From Galaxea fascicularis (Eukaryota; Cnidaria; Anthozoa; Scleractinia; Euphylliidae): a DNA stretch of 64,000 bases. Below, in pieces: positions 43,905-55,806 of this stretch. Made by a program: the position numbers and the translations under genes. Numbering within the stretch: the first letter of the stretch is position 1; each line of letters starts with the position of its first letter. The DNA lies in NCBI GenBank assembly GCA_948470475.1, contig OX419342.1, positions 28,292,376-28,356,375 on the forward strand, in the 5' to 3' direction. Under the pieces are notes generated by a model. It worked only from the letters and a program-made list of their open reading frames with translations. It was not told the DNA's origin and made no database searches.

Positions 43905-46900
43905 ACTTGTATCTACAACCGCAGTACAAATATGAATTATTTCATATATATACTTCACATTACAAAATAATATTTACAAAAAGAAACTTGACAAAAGGAA
44001 ATAACAAATGTTACAATATATAACGAAAACCTTAATACTTGATGCGGCCACGAAAAAACCAAGAAATCACTGCGGTAGCGGAACTGCTCAAAAACGCACA
44101 AACTTAAACTAAAAAAAAAAAGGACTAGCTGCGTTTAGCGCGAATTGAAACTAACTGCCCAAAAATATTGTTTACGATGGCGTTATATACAGCAAAAAAA
44201 TCGTGCGGACAAACAACTAAAGAAACAAAAACGGTGCTAAAGACGAGAAACAAGAGAGGCTAATGACGGAGTGACAAATAACACAAAAGACTAAACCTAA
44301 AAAAATGCGCGCAGAAATACTGAAAAGATGGAATAAGCAACATGACAAAATTGCGAGAAAAAATGGAAAACAAGAGAAAAGTCACACTTAGATCTTACAC
44401 AGTCTTTTCTGTTGCCGCGCGATCACCTTGAAGACGAAGCTGAATGAAAAATATGTTATACAAATTTCCTTTAGAATTATTACCTGAAAAAACGAGGACA
44501 CGGAAATGTGTCCTATTTGGTTTTATTTGTTTGTTGAGGGCTATGAGGTCGTTACGACCTCACTGAAAAGCCTTAAGGGAGAGGAAGGTGGATTCTTACC
44601 TTGGTTCTAAGTGGTTCAGGGAATCCCCCGTAGGGCTGTCCGAGGTAACCTTGCATGAGTTCCACTACTGACGAGGGAAAGTCGAGCTCCTCCGCCTTGC
44701 TGAGCACGTCACGTTCATCCAGCTTATTCTGCACCATAAACTGAGCCAAGTCTCCAACAACCTTGGACGTCGGTGTGACCTGAGATGGAGTATACAGATC
44801 ACAACACTGCCAAGTTGCGAGCACCAGTATGACAACAAGTGCAAATTTAGTTGAGTCCCTGAGCGACTCCGTAAGTAAACTAACGCTTGAAGTACCACTC
44901 AGTCATGCAAACACTATACTATACATTTAATTGGCAACTACGTTTTCTGAGGCAAGTAGGGTCTTTCAGGGACATCAACACAGGAAAACCATCAAACACT
45001 TTATCTCATCGCCAACAACTCTAACATTAGTCTATCAAGAGATGTTGTATATTGTTGACTGTCAAGCCCAGGATTCTTTCACTAATCTACTAGCAGATTA
45101 ACGTTTGGTGTCACATGGATACGTTGTTCTCTTAACTATACTCCTACCCCAGCAGACATACCTCTTACTAACCGAGTTCGAGGTCCGTACTGTAAGTTAC
45201 GGATCCTCGTTTTTTCCCGTTCGCTTATGGCCCCACGCGTTTCGCTTACGGCCCAAGCGCGAAACGCGTGGGGCCATAAATCAACGGGAAAAAACGAGGA
45301 TCCGTAACTTACAGTACGACCCGAGAAAACGAGGTTAGTAAGATATTTATTATATCGCTGAGGTTAATCAGGCGCGAGGAAAAGGAAACTTTCAAATTAA
45401 GCGGGCCGTACAGTGAAGTACGGCCCGCTAAATTGACCAATCACAGCGCGCGTACTAACTGAGAGATATAATAAAAGGCAGCAACATGGTGGTAGTGGAG
45501 GGTGTATTGCCCCAAAGAATCCAACGGAGTGAAGGGCGCATCTCACCTTAACTATATCTCCCAGCAGCCTATTAGCCATGGTGTACTTTTTCTTGACTTC
45601 GGAAAATTGATCAGCCAGCCCGAGTGAGTAGGCCTGGAAGTGCAGATTAGTGTACTGTCCTCCCGGAATCTCGTTCTCGTACACGTCAGCATTTCCGGTC
45701 TTCATCGTCACCGTGCTCTCAAATGGCGCGTACAGTGGACGAGCTCGTTCCCAGTACTCGCTGTACTCATGAACGCGCTCGATTGGAATACCTAATGAGA
45801 GGACACACAGTGTTTTAACTTTTAATGCCAGTGAAGGAAAACCTGACTTGTTTAATGACTAGTCATTACGTCCAATCCGTGGTCAAATAATTATTCTTTT
45901 CTAGGCAACAAGGCAAATTGGTTGATGCAACGAAGAATGATCCCAATTAGTGGTTTGTTGTCAAACCCTTAATTACCGAGAAAACGACTCTTGTTGTTTG
46001 GTATTTTCTTTGATCACAAGACATTAGACTACTTTTTCAGAGTCCATTTGAAATCCTGGGGTGGCAGTACATTTTTGTCTCTAAGAGATAAACCCGAGGT
46101 GCTGTATTCTATCTTGATAAGTGGATCACCTACTTACAATCTGCTTGGTTTCTTCTGTTTATACTTAAAAATGACCTTGACGACGTCACATGGTGCTATG
46201 ACAAATTGACTAAAACACAGAACCGGACTACAACACAGAACCTGTTTCCTTATCCGTGTTTGCCAGAGCAGCTACAATGGCGCCCATACTCGGCTGTGAC
46301 GTCATCCCAGAGAGTGAGTCCACGGCAACATCCACCACATCAGCCCCAGCCTCTGCCGCGGCCAGCATGGACGCGACACCTGCTCCCGCGGTATCATGGG
46401 TATGAACGTGAATAGGCAGCTTAGGGAACTGGGCTCGAAGGGAACCAATCAACAAGGTAGCGGCATTGGGCTTCAAAACACCAGCCATATCCTGTGAAGA
46501 AAATACATGACAACTGATCATATGGAATCAACTGACATGTTTGGTTGGTTCTGTGCATGCCATTTGGCAAAATGAAGTTTAACTCGAGACGCTTTCAAAA
46601 TCAACGCAGTTGTTACCGACCAGTATATTTCTCTAGTTGCAAAGCAGACCAGAGGCGCTCCAGACCGATTACATTTTGGGAACTGGCGGGTCATCCACCA
46701 AATACAAAAATCAGTATACTCTAAAATTAGTGTTAGTGAACACTTCGTCAGACAAATAAAGAGGTGCTCGACTAGAAGTAATAATACGTTCTCGCAAAAA
46801 CGAGACGTCATAAACGTCTTTCTCTTCATGCTGTCAGATATCGAACTTCGCATTATTCAAAACTGATGCTTGCTGGTAACGTTCGGCTTTCTATTATCTT

Positions 46901-49900
46901 TCAGTGCGCTTTCCCGTCTGTATAGTTTCAGCTTTATGCTCTTGTTATTTTTCAATTACGCATGCTAAAACATTTAACTGCTGTGGATTACGGGCGCTCA
47001 TCAACGACTGACCTTGATGCAAAGCACGTGAATACCAGCTCTCGCCAGTTCAGAGGCCAGGTTCATGTAGTAATCAATGTTGTATTTTGAGTTCTTTGGA
47101 TTGAACACGTCACTGGTGTAAGATATGGCTGCTTCAACAACACCACCTGCCTGGCCAGCGGCTTCAATTCCAAGCTAAAGAAAGAGACAACAATACTGTA
47201 AACAGTAATCAATGAATTATGAGCAGAAAAGCTGTTCCAGTAAACATCAGCATACCGTGAGAGAAGTTAGGAAATACTTCGCCTTCCGTGTGGAAAAATA
47301 AAGAAAAACATTACTTTGGGAAACCAATTAACTCGTCAAAAAAAAGTAAATCTAGCAAAAAATCACTCTGTAAACAGCAGATTTGCCGCTACACAGCGAC
47401 CCATGAGAAAGAGCCGAGTGTGCGTATGATCACTAGCTGCATAGTAAAGTTATCTTCCATCACAAAAACCTCTAACCGACCTACAGGCGTCGAGACCAGC
47501 TAACGGAGGAGACCATACAGGGCAAAACTCGTCTGATCTGTATTCAAAGGGGCTCGAGATATGAAAGTGTGTTTCAGCTTACCTGTAAGTTAGGGAGGTA
47601 ATTCAGAGAATCAAACACCCTGAAAATATCCATGCCCATCTCGTTCGCTTTCTCGCAGAATTTAAACACCACATTGTCGGGGTAGCTGGTGTAGCCCACG
47701 GCATTAGCACCTCTCAGCAGCATCTGGAACGGAATGTTGGGTACAGCTTCACGCAATAGCGCCAGTCGCTCCCAGGGACACTCGTACAGGAAACGGAGAG
47801 CCACGTCAAATGTTGCACCTTGGGTAAGAAGTGTTTCTCAGAGTCATAAGACGTTTTGCACACCGATTTTCGCTTAACTTCGCAGAATATCTCCCGAAAA
47901 CAGTTTACCTCCAAGGAACACTCAAATGGTGGAACAGATAATTACGAATTGAGCGCGTTCGAACCTCATTCCCAGGGTCTCTCTTCTTCCCGTCCTCTCT
48001 CGCTAGAGGAGACAGGGGGAGAAGAGTCCCGAGAGACCCTGGTAACCAAGTTGAGCGTGATCGCAGATCCAGTCAAAACCGACGCGGGTTTGTCTGCACG
48101 TTTATAGTCCAATCAAACCGCTACATATTTCGTATAGAAATAGTGGGGAGAAGTTGTTAAATATCAAGCAAATTCATCTTGAGTGATCCTGCCATTAAAT
48201 CTCCTGGCTGCTCTGTTGTATAAGGCAATGAAATTACAAGAAGAAATTTGATGCTGATTAACTAGTAGGGGTTAAAGAAAAAAGAGTGTTCCAAATGAGA
48301 AGGCTTGAATGAACAGCAGCTTGTTAAAATGGACGTTTTAGAGGATTAACAGTTGTTGTAGAGAGACACTGTTGTTACTGTAGTGTTCAGGGAAGCGACT
48401 CACCTCCCCAACACTCCAAACTGTAAGCATTAGCAAAGTAATGCGACACAAAAGGTGCGACTTTGAGCATGTCATGAGTACGCACTCTAGTGGCCAGTAG
48501 TGACTGGTGAGCATCTCTGAATGTTGTATCTGTTAGAAGCAATCTGCTGCTTTTACGCACGCAGCTCGCAAAACCTTCTGGTCCTTGCTGCAGCAACACG
48601 TCACGCAATCCACTTGGTTTTATGTAACAACCACTTGCAGTGTTTGATGCTTTGGGTACCTACCGATCAACAGAGTTTCAGAGTTTTGTAAAGCTAACGT
48701 GAGTGCATGCACAACATAGTGTACAACTCACGTTATTGAAAATTGCATATGAAGTGCTCTTGTCGAAGGGTTTTCTAAACACGTTTCAAAACCCTACAAA
48801 TTTTGTGTCGTGCGCAACAAGTTGTAGTCTTAAACGAAACAATTCGTATTTTATTTTTAATTTGTCTATCTCATTTGTTGACCACTTATTATAATCCGCA
48901 TTTGAATAGGACTTGTCTTAGAATTTGACCCATAGGACCAATGTGTTCAAGGCGTTGAATCCCTACCTCTGGGGCTTCCGGAGCATCCTTGGATGGTTTG
49001 AGCCCTGTGGCCAGCGGTGTGCATGGACCATTTACCATCACATTTCCAAGGTACTGCAGCAGCTTCTGCGCGCGGTTCTGACCTCGCTCCACTTTCAACA
49101 GTTCAGGTTTGTTTAAAATGAAATCTGTGGTCACAGCACTTCCAAGGAATTCTTCCTCTTTGAGAACATTCATCAAGAAAGGAATGTTGGTCTGCAGAGA
49201 AAAGAAAATCATGCTTTCTGTTAAGTCTTCCTTAAGAGCTCACTGTTTACCGTACCACAGTAGACATGCAGTGATTTGGCTCGAGAGCAATTTCCCATAA
49301 CAAAGACAATCTTTTTTATCATTAAAAGAAATTAAATTACATTTAAAATAATCCTTCCTTGATTTAAAATGTCTTTGCAATTTTTTAACAAATCTTCGTG
49401 AGCTCGGATTAGCTGTGGACTTAACATTTGTATTTTGATGCTTATTCTTCCACTGGCTTCCACTCGTCTAAAAAGTAGGTCCGCAATGCGTACATGTGTG
49501 GCTTACTAGACCACGTGACAGGCGCTCGACTCTCGTGGCTACACACTTTGTGTAGGCCCCACCAAAAAACGGCTGTTATAAGACACATGTACCATGTGCT
49601 ATTTTGCTACCAATGAATGGGGGTGCACTTTAGCAAAAAAGCTTTTCTGGGTCATCAGTGGAAGAGAGACTTTTGCAACACCATCTTACAAACTCCACTG
49701 ATCCAATCTTCACTACATCAACCAGTACTACATGTAACAAACACATTGAACAATGTTGACCACATACCTTCACACCTCGGACTCTGAACTCCTGTAGTGC
49801 CCTGAGAAGTTTGCTTGCAGCATCTCTGTGAGTCGAACCATGACTTATTACTTTAGTTAACAGAGAATCATAATGAGGAGAGATTACAGCACCTGGGAAC

Positions 49901-52841
49901 ATGGAACTTCCATCCAGTCGGATGCCCATCCCTTCTCCTGTGCGGAAAACCTTGAATTAAACAGATTTTGCAGTGTTTTTGTTAAATAAAAATGCTGCTT
50001 ATGTGGTACTCCCACATGAACTGTGAACGGAGCACTGTGATGACCTTTTCTGGGTGGAAAACTTCAATCAAAGGTTATTGTGTGTATGCCCAGTAGTCAT
50101 AGTTACCATTGATACAAGGCTGTGCTCCAAGAAAAGTAACCAAGTGCCCAAAATCTCTAAACCCTTGAAATCCTCATACATATCCTGGTCGCCTGAAAGC
50201 AAAGGTCACCAGTGACAACTGAATGCTGCTAGAGCACAGCCCTGTAAAGGAAAGACTTGAAAGTCGCAACAATTCCAAGATACTTTAAAACCAGTTTAAG
50301 TTACCTCAATCCTGCCAGTGTCTGGTGTGAAGTCATTAGCAGGATCTTCAGTTGTTATACGAGCCTGAATTGCAGAGCCAGTGACTTTAATATCATCTTG
50401 ATGCAGGCCAAGGTCTTCTAATGACTTGCCCTCAGCAACTCCAATTTGTGCCCTCACCAGATCAATACTATTGAATAATAACAGAAAATAGTTGGAAACA
50501 AAATGATCAACATGAAAATTGGAATCAGAATAATCATTATAATGAATCAACATCTATGTACATGTTGGAGGAGAGTGGGTTTGTCCATATACTCAAGTAC
50601 AAGTGGAGTTTTTTTCAAACACAGCAACGGTTTTATTCAGGCATCTTGATTGAGTAATGTCTGTAACAGGTTTGAAAGCCTTCCCTTGTTATTGTAACGA
50701 AACCATATCACTGGCCTAAGGCAGACTATGTTGATTTTACTACAATGTTATGACTATACTACAACAACTGGAATACCAAGCTACTTTTTGGATATCTTAT
50801 TATTCTCTTCAAGTAGGTACATGTACAAAACTCACCCAGTTACTTCCTCAGTTACTGTGTGTTCCACCTGCAGTCTTGCATTCACTTCCATGAAGTAATG
50901 ATTACCCTCTGGATCCAACAGAAACTCCACAGTCCCTGCGTTCTCATAGCCAACAGCCTTACACAGGGTAATGGCATCTCTTGTCATCTTGTCTCTGATT
51001 TCAGGATCTAACAGTGGAGCTGGGGCAATCTCTACTATCTTCTGGTGACGTCTCTGTACTGAGCAGTCACGCTCGTAAAGGTGCACCACATTTCCATAAG
51101 AATCGCCCATCACTTGTACTTCAATGTGCCTTGGTTTGTCTGTGCGATGTTTTGGAGAGAAAAAAATATTATTGAAACACTTTTAAATACAATAATTTCT
51201 TCTTTAATTTCTCAATTTCTTTCCATTTTTAACTAGGATAAACTCTTTGAAATAATATTCTGAATAGCAATCTGCAGATATGAAAAACAGTATCATGCTA
51301 CTTACTAACAAATCTCTCAATAAACATTGATCCATCACCAAAAGCAGCAAATGCCTCATTACTGGCAAGATTGAAGAACTCTTCAACATCTTCTATCCTT
51401 TGGATAACCCTCATGCCACGCCCTCCACCTCCATAAGCTGCTTTGGTGATCACAGGCAGCCCATGTTCCTCACAGAAAGCTTTTGCTTCTGCAGCAGATT
51501 TGATTGGAGTCTCTGTGCCAGGAACCACAGGTACCCCAGCATTTATTGCTACTTTCCTTGCCTCTACTTTATCACCCATAAGCCTCACGATCGATGGAGA
51601 AGGGCCAATGAAGATAAGACCATTCTGGACACAAGCTTCAGCAAAGTTTGCTCTTTCAGAGAGAAATCCATATCCTGGGTGAATGGCATCAGTTTCTGTC
51701 TCCTATATAATTTAATTTCATCATAAATATTCAATTAGATGATTGTATGCAAAAAAATCCCTGGTTGAAACTTGGAGGGGTTTTGTCAACAAGTTCTTCA
51801 TGTTTAGGGTGAAAACTTCATTAAAATCAAAACTAAGAAGCTTTTCTTGCAAACAAAATTCCCTCTGATAAAGAAGATATCAAATGCTAAATAGTACTTC
51901 ATTCATTCAAACTTTTGGTTAACCAAAACTAATAACATTTTGACTATTTGTCTTGAGATACAGCTACAAATATTTAAAACTGAAAACAAGTGATACTGAA
52001 TGATTGACTTCCTTTTGTTGAAAGGTGATCAATATTAACATCATAACCAATTTTACTATGCTTTACTTCTTTTTGTTGCAAGGTTAACCTTGTCTGGGCA
52101 CAGAAAGTATCCAGAGCTACATCATTAATATTGTTTGTGGAATGAAATAATTTCAAAGGTTGCTCTTTCAGAGAGAAATCCATATCCTGGGTGAATGGCA
52201 TCAGTTTATTAACAGCTGTACATTACGACATCCACTTCACAGACAGCTGGGACTAAGCCTAAATAACTCTTTGTTTGCCAAAATTCACATTACATGTATG
52301 TTCACCCAGAGAAGATTTTTGAATCTGTCCCATGGAAATGTATTTAGTTTGGACTCCAGACCCTGGTCGTATTTCAGATGCCCATCTGTGGGGAGAAATA
52401 TTTGGATGTTTTCTGAAACTGCAAGTTGGTGTGAACATACTTGGTTTATTTTATTTAAATCAATAACAATTCAATTACCTTTGCTATTTTGATTATCTCA
52501 GGAATATTTAAATAAGCAGCTACTGGTGGCATTCCTTTGCCAATGAGGTATGCTTCATCAGCCTTCTGTCTGTGCATAAGATTGGCATCTTGTTCAGAAT
52601 AAATAGCAACAGTGTCAATACCAGCTTCAGCAGCAGCTCGGAAAACTCTGATAGCAATTTCACCACGATTTGCAACCAGGATCTTCTTTATTTCAGTTGT
52701 GCGAGGTTCTGGCTTGTTACTTGAACAGTACTTGCTTCCTGCATGAAGATAACGACATGTGGACCATATTCCACCACTAGAGGTAAACTGCTGTTGTATC
52801 ACTTTTTTGAAGCGTGAAGCATGAACTCGCAACATTTTCAC
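40678..52841 (-). CDS. PC: pyruvate carboxylase, mitochondrial
   Basis: Fifteen coding exons on the minus strand join to 1204 residues (human PC 1178): 52841-52479, 51702-51306, 51139-50836, 50467-50305, 49950-49768, 49191-48967, 48659-48404, 47818-47583, 47174-47013, 46491-46242, 45791-45547, 44779-44600, 42689-42593, 41884-41589, 40935-40678. All have GT/AG borders and agreeing phases. The biotin-dependent enzyme makes oxaloacetate from pyruvate, bicarbonate and ATP in mitochondria. A basic N-terminus ([11 protein letters not shown]) fits a targeting peptide. Biotin carboxylase: [17 protein letters not shown] loop [24 protein letters not shown]. Carboxyltransferase: [15 protein letters not shown], the lysine of LCIKDMAG, and metal ligands in HTHDT. 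Biotin carrier: SAMKMET, with the biotinylated lysine at about residue 1167. Either of two ATGs (52841, 52835) could start it. All domains are complete and no break is seen. Confidence 0.97.
41917..42183. repeat. two adjacent foldback elements in a PC intron
   Basis: First pair: TAGTACACTCAACAAAATTA near 41917 and its inverse (TAATTTTGTTGAATGCACTA) near 42002-42021. Second pair: 42028-42183, with arms beginning AAATCGCACGACCT and inverted as AGGTCGTGCGATTT, around 75 bp each. They start only 33 bp upstream of the 41884 exon border, i.e. close to its acceptor and likely branch point. Confidence 0.8.
43331..43402 (-). tRNA. tRNA-like sequence (repeat-borne, probably not functional)
   Basis: A 72-nt cloverleaf can be drawn: acceptor GGCTTCA/TGAAGCC, D arm from AGCTCAGTTGGTAGAAC, and T arm CGAGTTCGAATCC with one mismatch. 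The anticodon loop CCGGTAT would read GGT (Thr), but position 33 is C instead of U and the anticodon stem ends in an A-C mismatch. It lies inside a 250-bp repeat. I read it as a tRNA-derived repeat head, not a working gene. Confidence 0.4.
43766..43837 (+). tRNA. tRNA-like sequence, plus-strand copy
   Basis: This is the inverse-oriented copy of the one at 43331-43402, with a better D stem (GCTC/GAGC) and T stem (ACGGG/CCCGT). It shows the same C33 and the same anticodon-stem mismatch, so both copies probably descend from an already altered tRNA. The internal A- and B-box motifs could still support RNA polymerase III transcription. Confidence 0.45.
45164..45342. repeat. foldback MITE-like element in a PC intron
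   Basis: The ends CTTACTAACC (45164) and GGTTAGTAAG (45342) are perfect inverses. The inner arms TACTGTAAGTTACGGATCCT and AGGATCCGTAACTTACAGTA are also perfect and continue through the CG-rich centre. A separate small palindrome (GCGGGCCGTAC/GTACGGCCCGC) follows at about 45400-45432. Confidence 0.9.
47968..48042. repeat. short inverted-repeat element in a PC intron
   Basis: The ends CCAGGGTCTCTC and GAGAGACCCTGG are perfect inverses around a 50-bp pyrimidine/purine-rich core. A small MITE-like remnant. Confidence 0.6.
52160..52207 (-). repeat. 48-bp duplicate of a PC exon segment inside the preceding intron
   Basis: These 48 bp are identical to 51648-51695 within the second PC coding exon, the segment encoding the conserved [14 protein letters not shown]. 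The copy is in the same orientation, 512 bp upstream in transcription order, within the intron between exons 1 and 2. It lacks the exon's own acceptor, so it should not be spliced as an exon by itself. Perfect identity suggests a recent duplication or an assembly artefact. Confidence 0.95.
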
Positions 52842-52917
52842 TTAATTTTATTCCTCAAGTAAACAGTTGATAATCCAGAAGATTTTACAACCTGAAATGA
52901 AAAACAAAATAATGATA
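52842..52917. other. PC leader region
   Basis: DNA directly upstream of the PC ATG. A splice-acceptor-like pyrimidine tract is not obvious. A separate 5' untranslated exon is possible but was not identified. Confidence 0.3.
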
Positions 52918-53155
52918 ATAATAACTTTATTTAAGTCTCACATCTTTCCAGCTGAGCACAGGTGCTCTACTAATTGAGAAGACTATAAATCAACACAAAT
53001 CAAATAAAATTAAATCTTGGTTTAGTGGAGAGGGGAAAACCGGAGTACCCAGAGCAGAGTAGAGAACCAAAAACTCAGCCCACTTATGACTCCGAGTCTA
53101 GGACACATTGGTGGAAGGCGAGTGCTCTCACCACTGTACCAACCCTGCTCCCCAT
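52918..53155 (-). mobile_element. tRNA-derived SINE upstream of PC
   Basis: On the minus strand it begins with the tRNA-like head GGGGAGCAGGGTTGGTACAG, has an A-box TGGTGAGAGCACTCG, a decayed B-box region, and ends in AATAAAGTTATTATTATC with a TTA-rich tail at about 52918. Length about 240 bp. The organisation matches the nested SINE of PDCD2 intron 1 but the family is different. Confidence 0.65.
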
Positions 53156-55293
53156 TTACCATTTTCAGGTAATGGTAAATCCATGAAGATTTGCATCAGT
53201 AAAAAAATTAAGCTATTTAGCTTCCAGATCCAAAGGTCTTAAAATTCTTAAATTTTGCTCACTTTAAACCAAAATGAATGGTTTTAGCTAATTCAAGTTC
53301 TGACTCTAGGGAGACAAAAATGCAGATTATTCACAGGGCTTGCTATTATGCATCAGATGCAACAACAACCCTTACCTCTGCCATGAAACTTGTAAATGAA
53401 TAGTCACAACTCTATCATTGGTGTGATTTCCATGTCTAGTATAATTTTTAGTTTTGTTTTACAGTAAAGGAATGACAAAGTTCCTTATTGCTGAATATTT
53501 TACCACATGATAGTCACAAGACTGTTCGCTCATGCAGATCATCCAACCCACCTACACCTGGTTTGCAGCAGTATAACCGGAGTTGGCCTGTGATAGGATG
53601 CACGCCTACAAATACACTTCCTTACTTCATGGCATGCCCATGGATGTGGACTGCACAGTCCAAACAGCCTCCAGACAAAATCAAGTACTACTGGATTTGT
53701 TTTTGTTTTAAAAATATCCAAACAAGTTGTATTTTCATATTCCCACTGTTCCAGATTAAAGTACAAAACCAAATATAAATTTAGAACATAACAACTACAG
53801 ATTGCTGCCAAAGAAAATGACACCTCTGTAAAATAGTTTTGTTTGGGAGAATCACAAAAGCAACCAGAAGCCAAAAATCTTGCATGTGTATTAAGCCTTC
53901 GATGTCAAGTCCATTCCACAAATTAAAAGTGTTACTTTTCACAGTACAGTGTTATTTGCACCATAAGATTACTTCAAGATATTTTTCACAATTCGGGGCA
54001 TAATGTACAAAAGCTTGGGTCACCCTTGGTGTAAAAACTTGATGAGGTTGTCTTTGTTTTATGAGGTATTGTTTTCCTGTACGCTATTGTTTACAATGTT
54101 TTGTTGTCTTTGTTTTACCTCACTTGTGAGCTTCACAGGTTTTTACACCGAGGATGAGCAAAAAAGCTTTGACTCCTCTGACCCTGACCCCCATGGTTCC
54201 AAGACGAAAACATGGCAATTTTACAGAAAACTAAACTATGAAGAATCATAAATAAATCATGCCTTCAGTGAATGGCTTTTATTACTTCATGTGTAAAACT
54301 CAGAAACGTTGCTGAAATAAAATCAGCCCCCTTGGTAAATTTAGTGCGTTACAGCAGTTAGATTCATTTCTCAATCGAAAACTCAAATGACTGATAGACA
54401 GTTCCAAACTGCTGAGAAATAATGATACAAACCGCAATTTTAGCACAGGGTTTAAAGTTTGATCATGACACGATGACAATGCAAACTATCTAAAATCTAT
54501 TATGACCATGGCAATTTAAGACTGCAGAAAACTATGCGGATTCAATCAAAATAAAATTGAAAATAGCTTTGCAAAGGAGTATAAGCTTAACCTGACCAGT
54601 GTAGGTGATATTTCTTGTTAGTAACAAAATCTTCCCTCTTCAATATAATGATTTCATTCATTCTCGTAATCCATGCATTGATTAAACTTATTTTATCAGA
54701 AAAATAACATTAACTCCTAATTTACCTAGGGAAAATGAAGACTAGAAGAAAAAGAAAGTTTGTTCAAGCTGCCATCATTCCCTGGCAAAAAAGCAAGAAC
54801 AAACTCATTTCCATTGTTGAGAAAACGTTCGTGTTTTCACGATCGATCGCGCGCTGAGGAGTCAAAGGGCAGGACACGCAACCATGTGCATAGACACGAA
54901 CGCAAAAACAAGACAACAAACCTGTTTCTTGGAGGAGAGAGGAATAAAATACACACAAAGGTACAAACACAAAATTGCTGTTGGAGATGAGATGCTGTGG
55001 CAAGTCCCTCCTTCCAAATGAGAGGCTTGTTGACGTGACTGACTCCTTTCACCAACACATGCACCTTAACATGCGCCCGTGATGGAAACGCGGACTCTCA
55101 CTGCAATTACACAGGTACCCCATCCATCTAAAAGTGGGACGGGTGGATGTTACAGGTTTAGAAAATTTTAAAAAAATATTAAAGTTGATCAAGTTGAGAG
55201 GTAAAAATTATTCGGGGGCTATTGACAAAAACGAGCTTCAGTTGTGTTTCTAATCAAAATTTGTACCGTGATCTGAATGCTCAGTCACCTTTG
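53156..55293. other. intergenic between PC and TAF6L
   Basis: No exon could be supported. The frame at 54003-54251 has a hydrophobic stretch and a D/S-rich end but no family similarity that I can see. This space should hold the PC promoter. Confidence 0.3.
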
Positions 55294-55645
55294 CATTCTC
55301 GTCCCCACAGCCCTTTTCGCCGGCGGGGCCTTGGCACGAGAAACGAAGGGCTCTGGAGACACAGCTGGAACCATTTGTCTCATCACACTAGCACAATGCT
55401 CCTTCATGAAAATGCGCGGTTTGTTTCTCCCAAACCCTGAGAAACTTGCACTGTTCCATTTCTCTGAAAATTGCCACCGGTTTTTCGACACCAATGAAAA
55501 GCGCTTAAACAGTTGTACTGTTCCATTTGGCGGAAAATTCTCACCAGTTTTTCCATACAAATGGAAAGTGCTCCAGCTCCAGATGTCTCCAGAGCCCTTC
55601 GTTTCTCGTGCCAAGGCCCCGCTGGCTACGGGAAGCGAGAATGTC
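55294..55645. repeat. inverted-repeat element with 37-bp perfect arms near the TAF6L promoter
   Basis: The arms 55325-55361 and 55584-55620 are perfect 37-bp inverses (GGGGCCTTGGCACGAGAAAC ...). Imperfect pairing extends outward to about 55294 and 55645. The interior has a diverged direct duplication (ACTGTTCCATTT twice, each followed by GAAAATT and a CCGGTTTTTC/CCAGTTTTTC block). It ends about 160 bp upstream of the TAF6L ATG. Confidence 0.85.
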
Positions 55646-55806
55646 CTTTGCTGTCGCTCTGCTTTGCCCCAGTCTCCCCAAGGAAAGTAACATGGCCGCG
55701 CTTCTCAGTGGTGTTCTTTCTTAAATTGCTTTTTAAAATGATTTCACAATAATTCATCGATTAGCTGACGCTATTAGACGCACAATTCCGAGATACCAAG
55801 GGTCCA

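Larger units (their letters stand above)
43262..43960. repeat. inverted pair of a 250-bp tandem unit containing a tRNA-like sequence
   Basis: The plus-strand half (about 43567-43960) contains about 1.6 copies of a 250-bp unit; the word GAAGCCCTGATTTTTTCAGG recurs at 43582 and 43832. Each unit holds a tRNA-like sequence plus a body with TTTACTGCGATGATCACTCT and a (TA)-rich part. The minus-strand half (about 43566-43262) is the inverse of the same unit. The whole makes a palindrome of about 700 bp within a PC intron. It is probably a dispersed tRNA-derived repeat. Confidence 0.85.

Noticed and set aside
54003..54251. 82-codon frame with a hydrophobic segment
   Set aside because: No similarity, no splice partners, and a composition expected by chance in AT-rich intergenic DNA.
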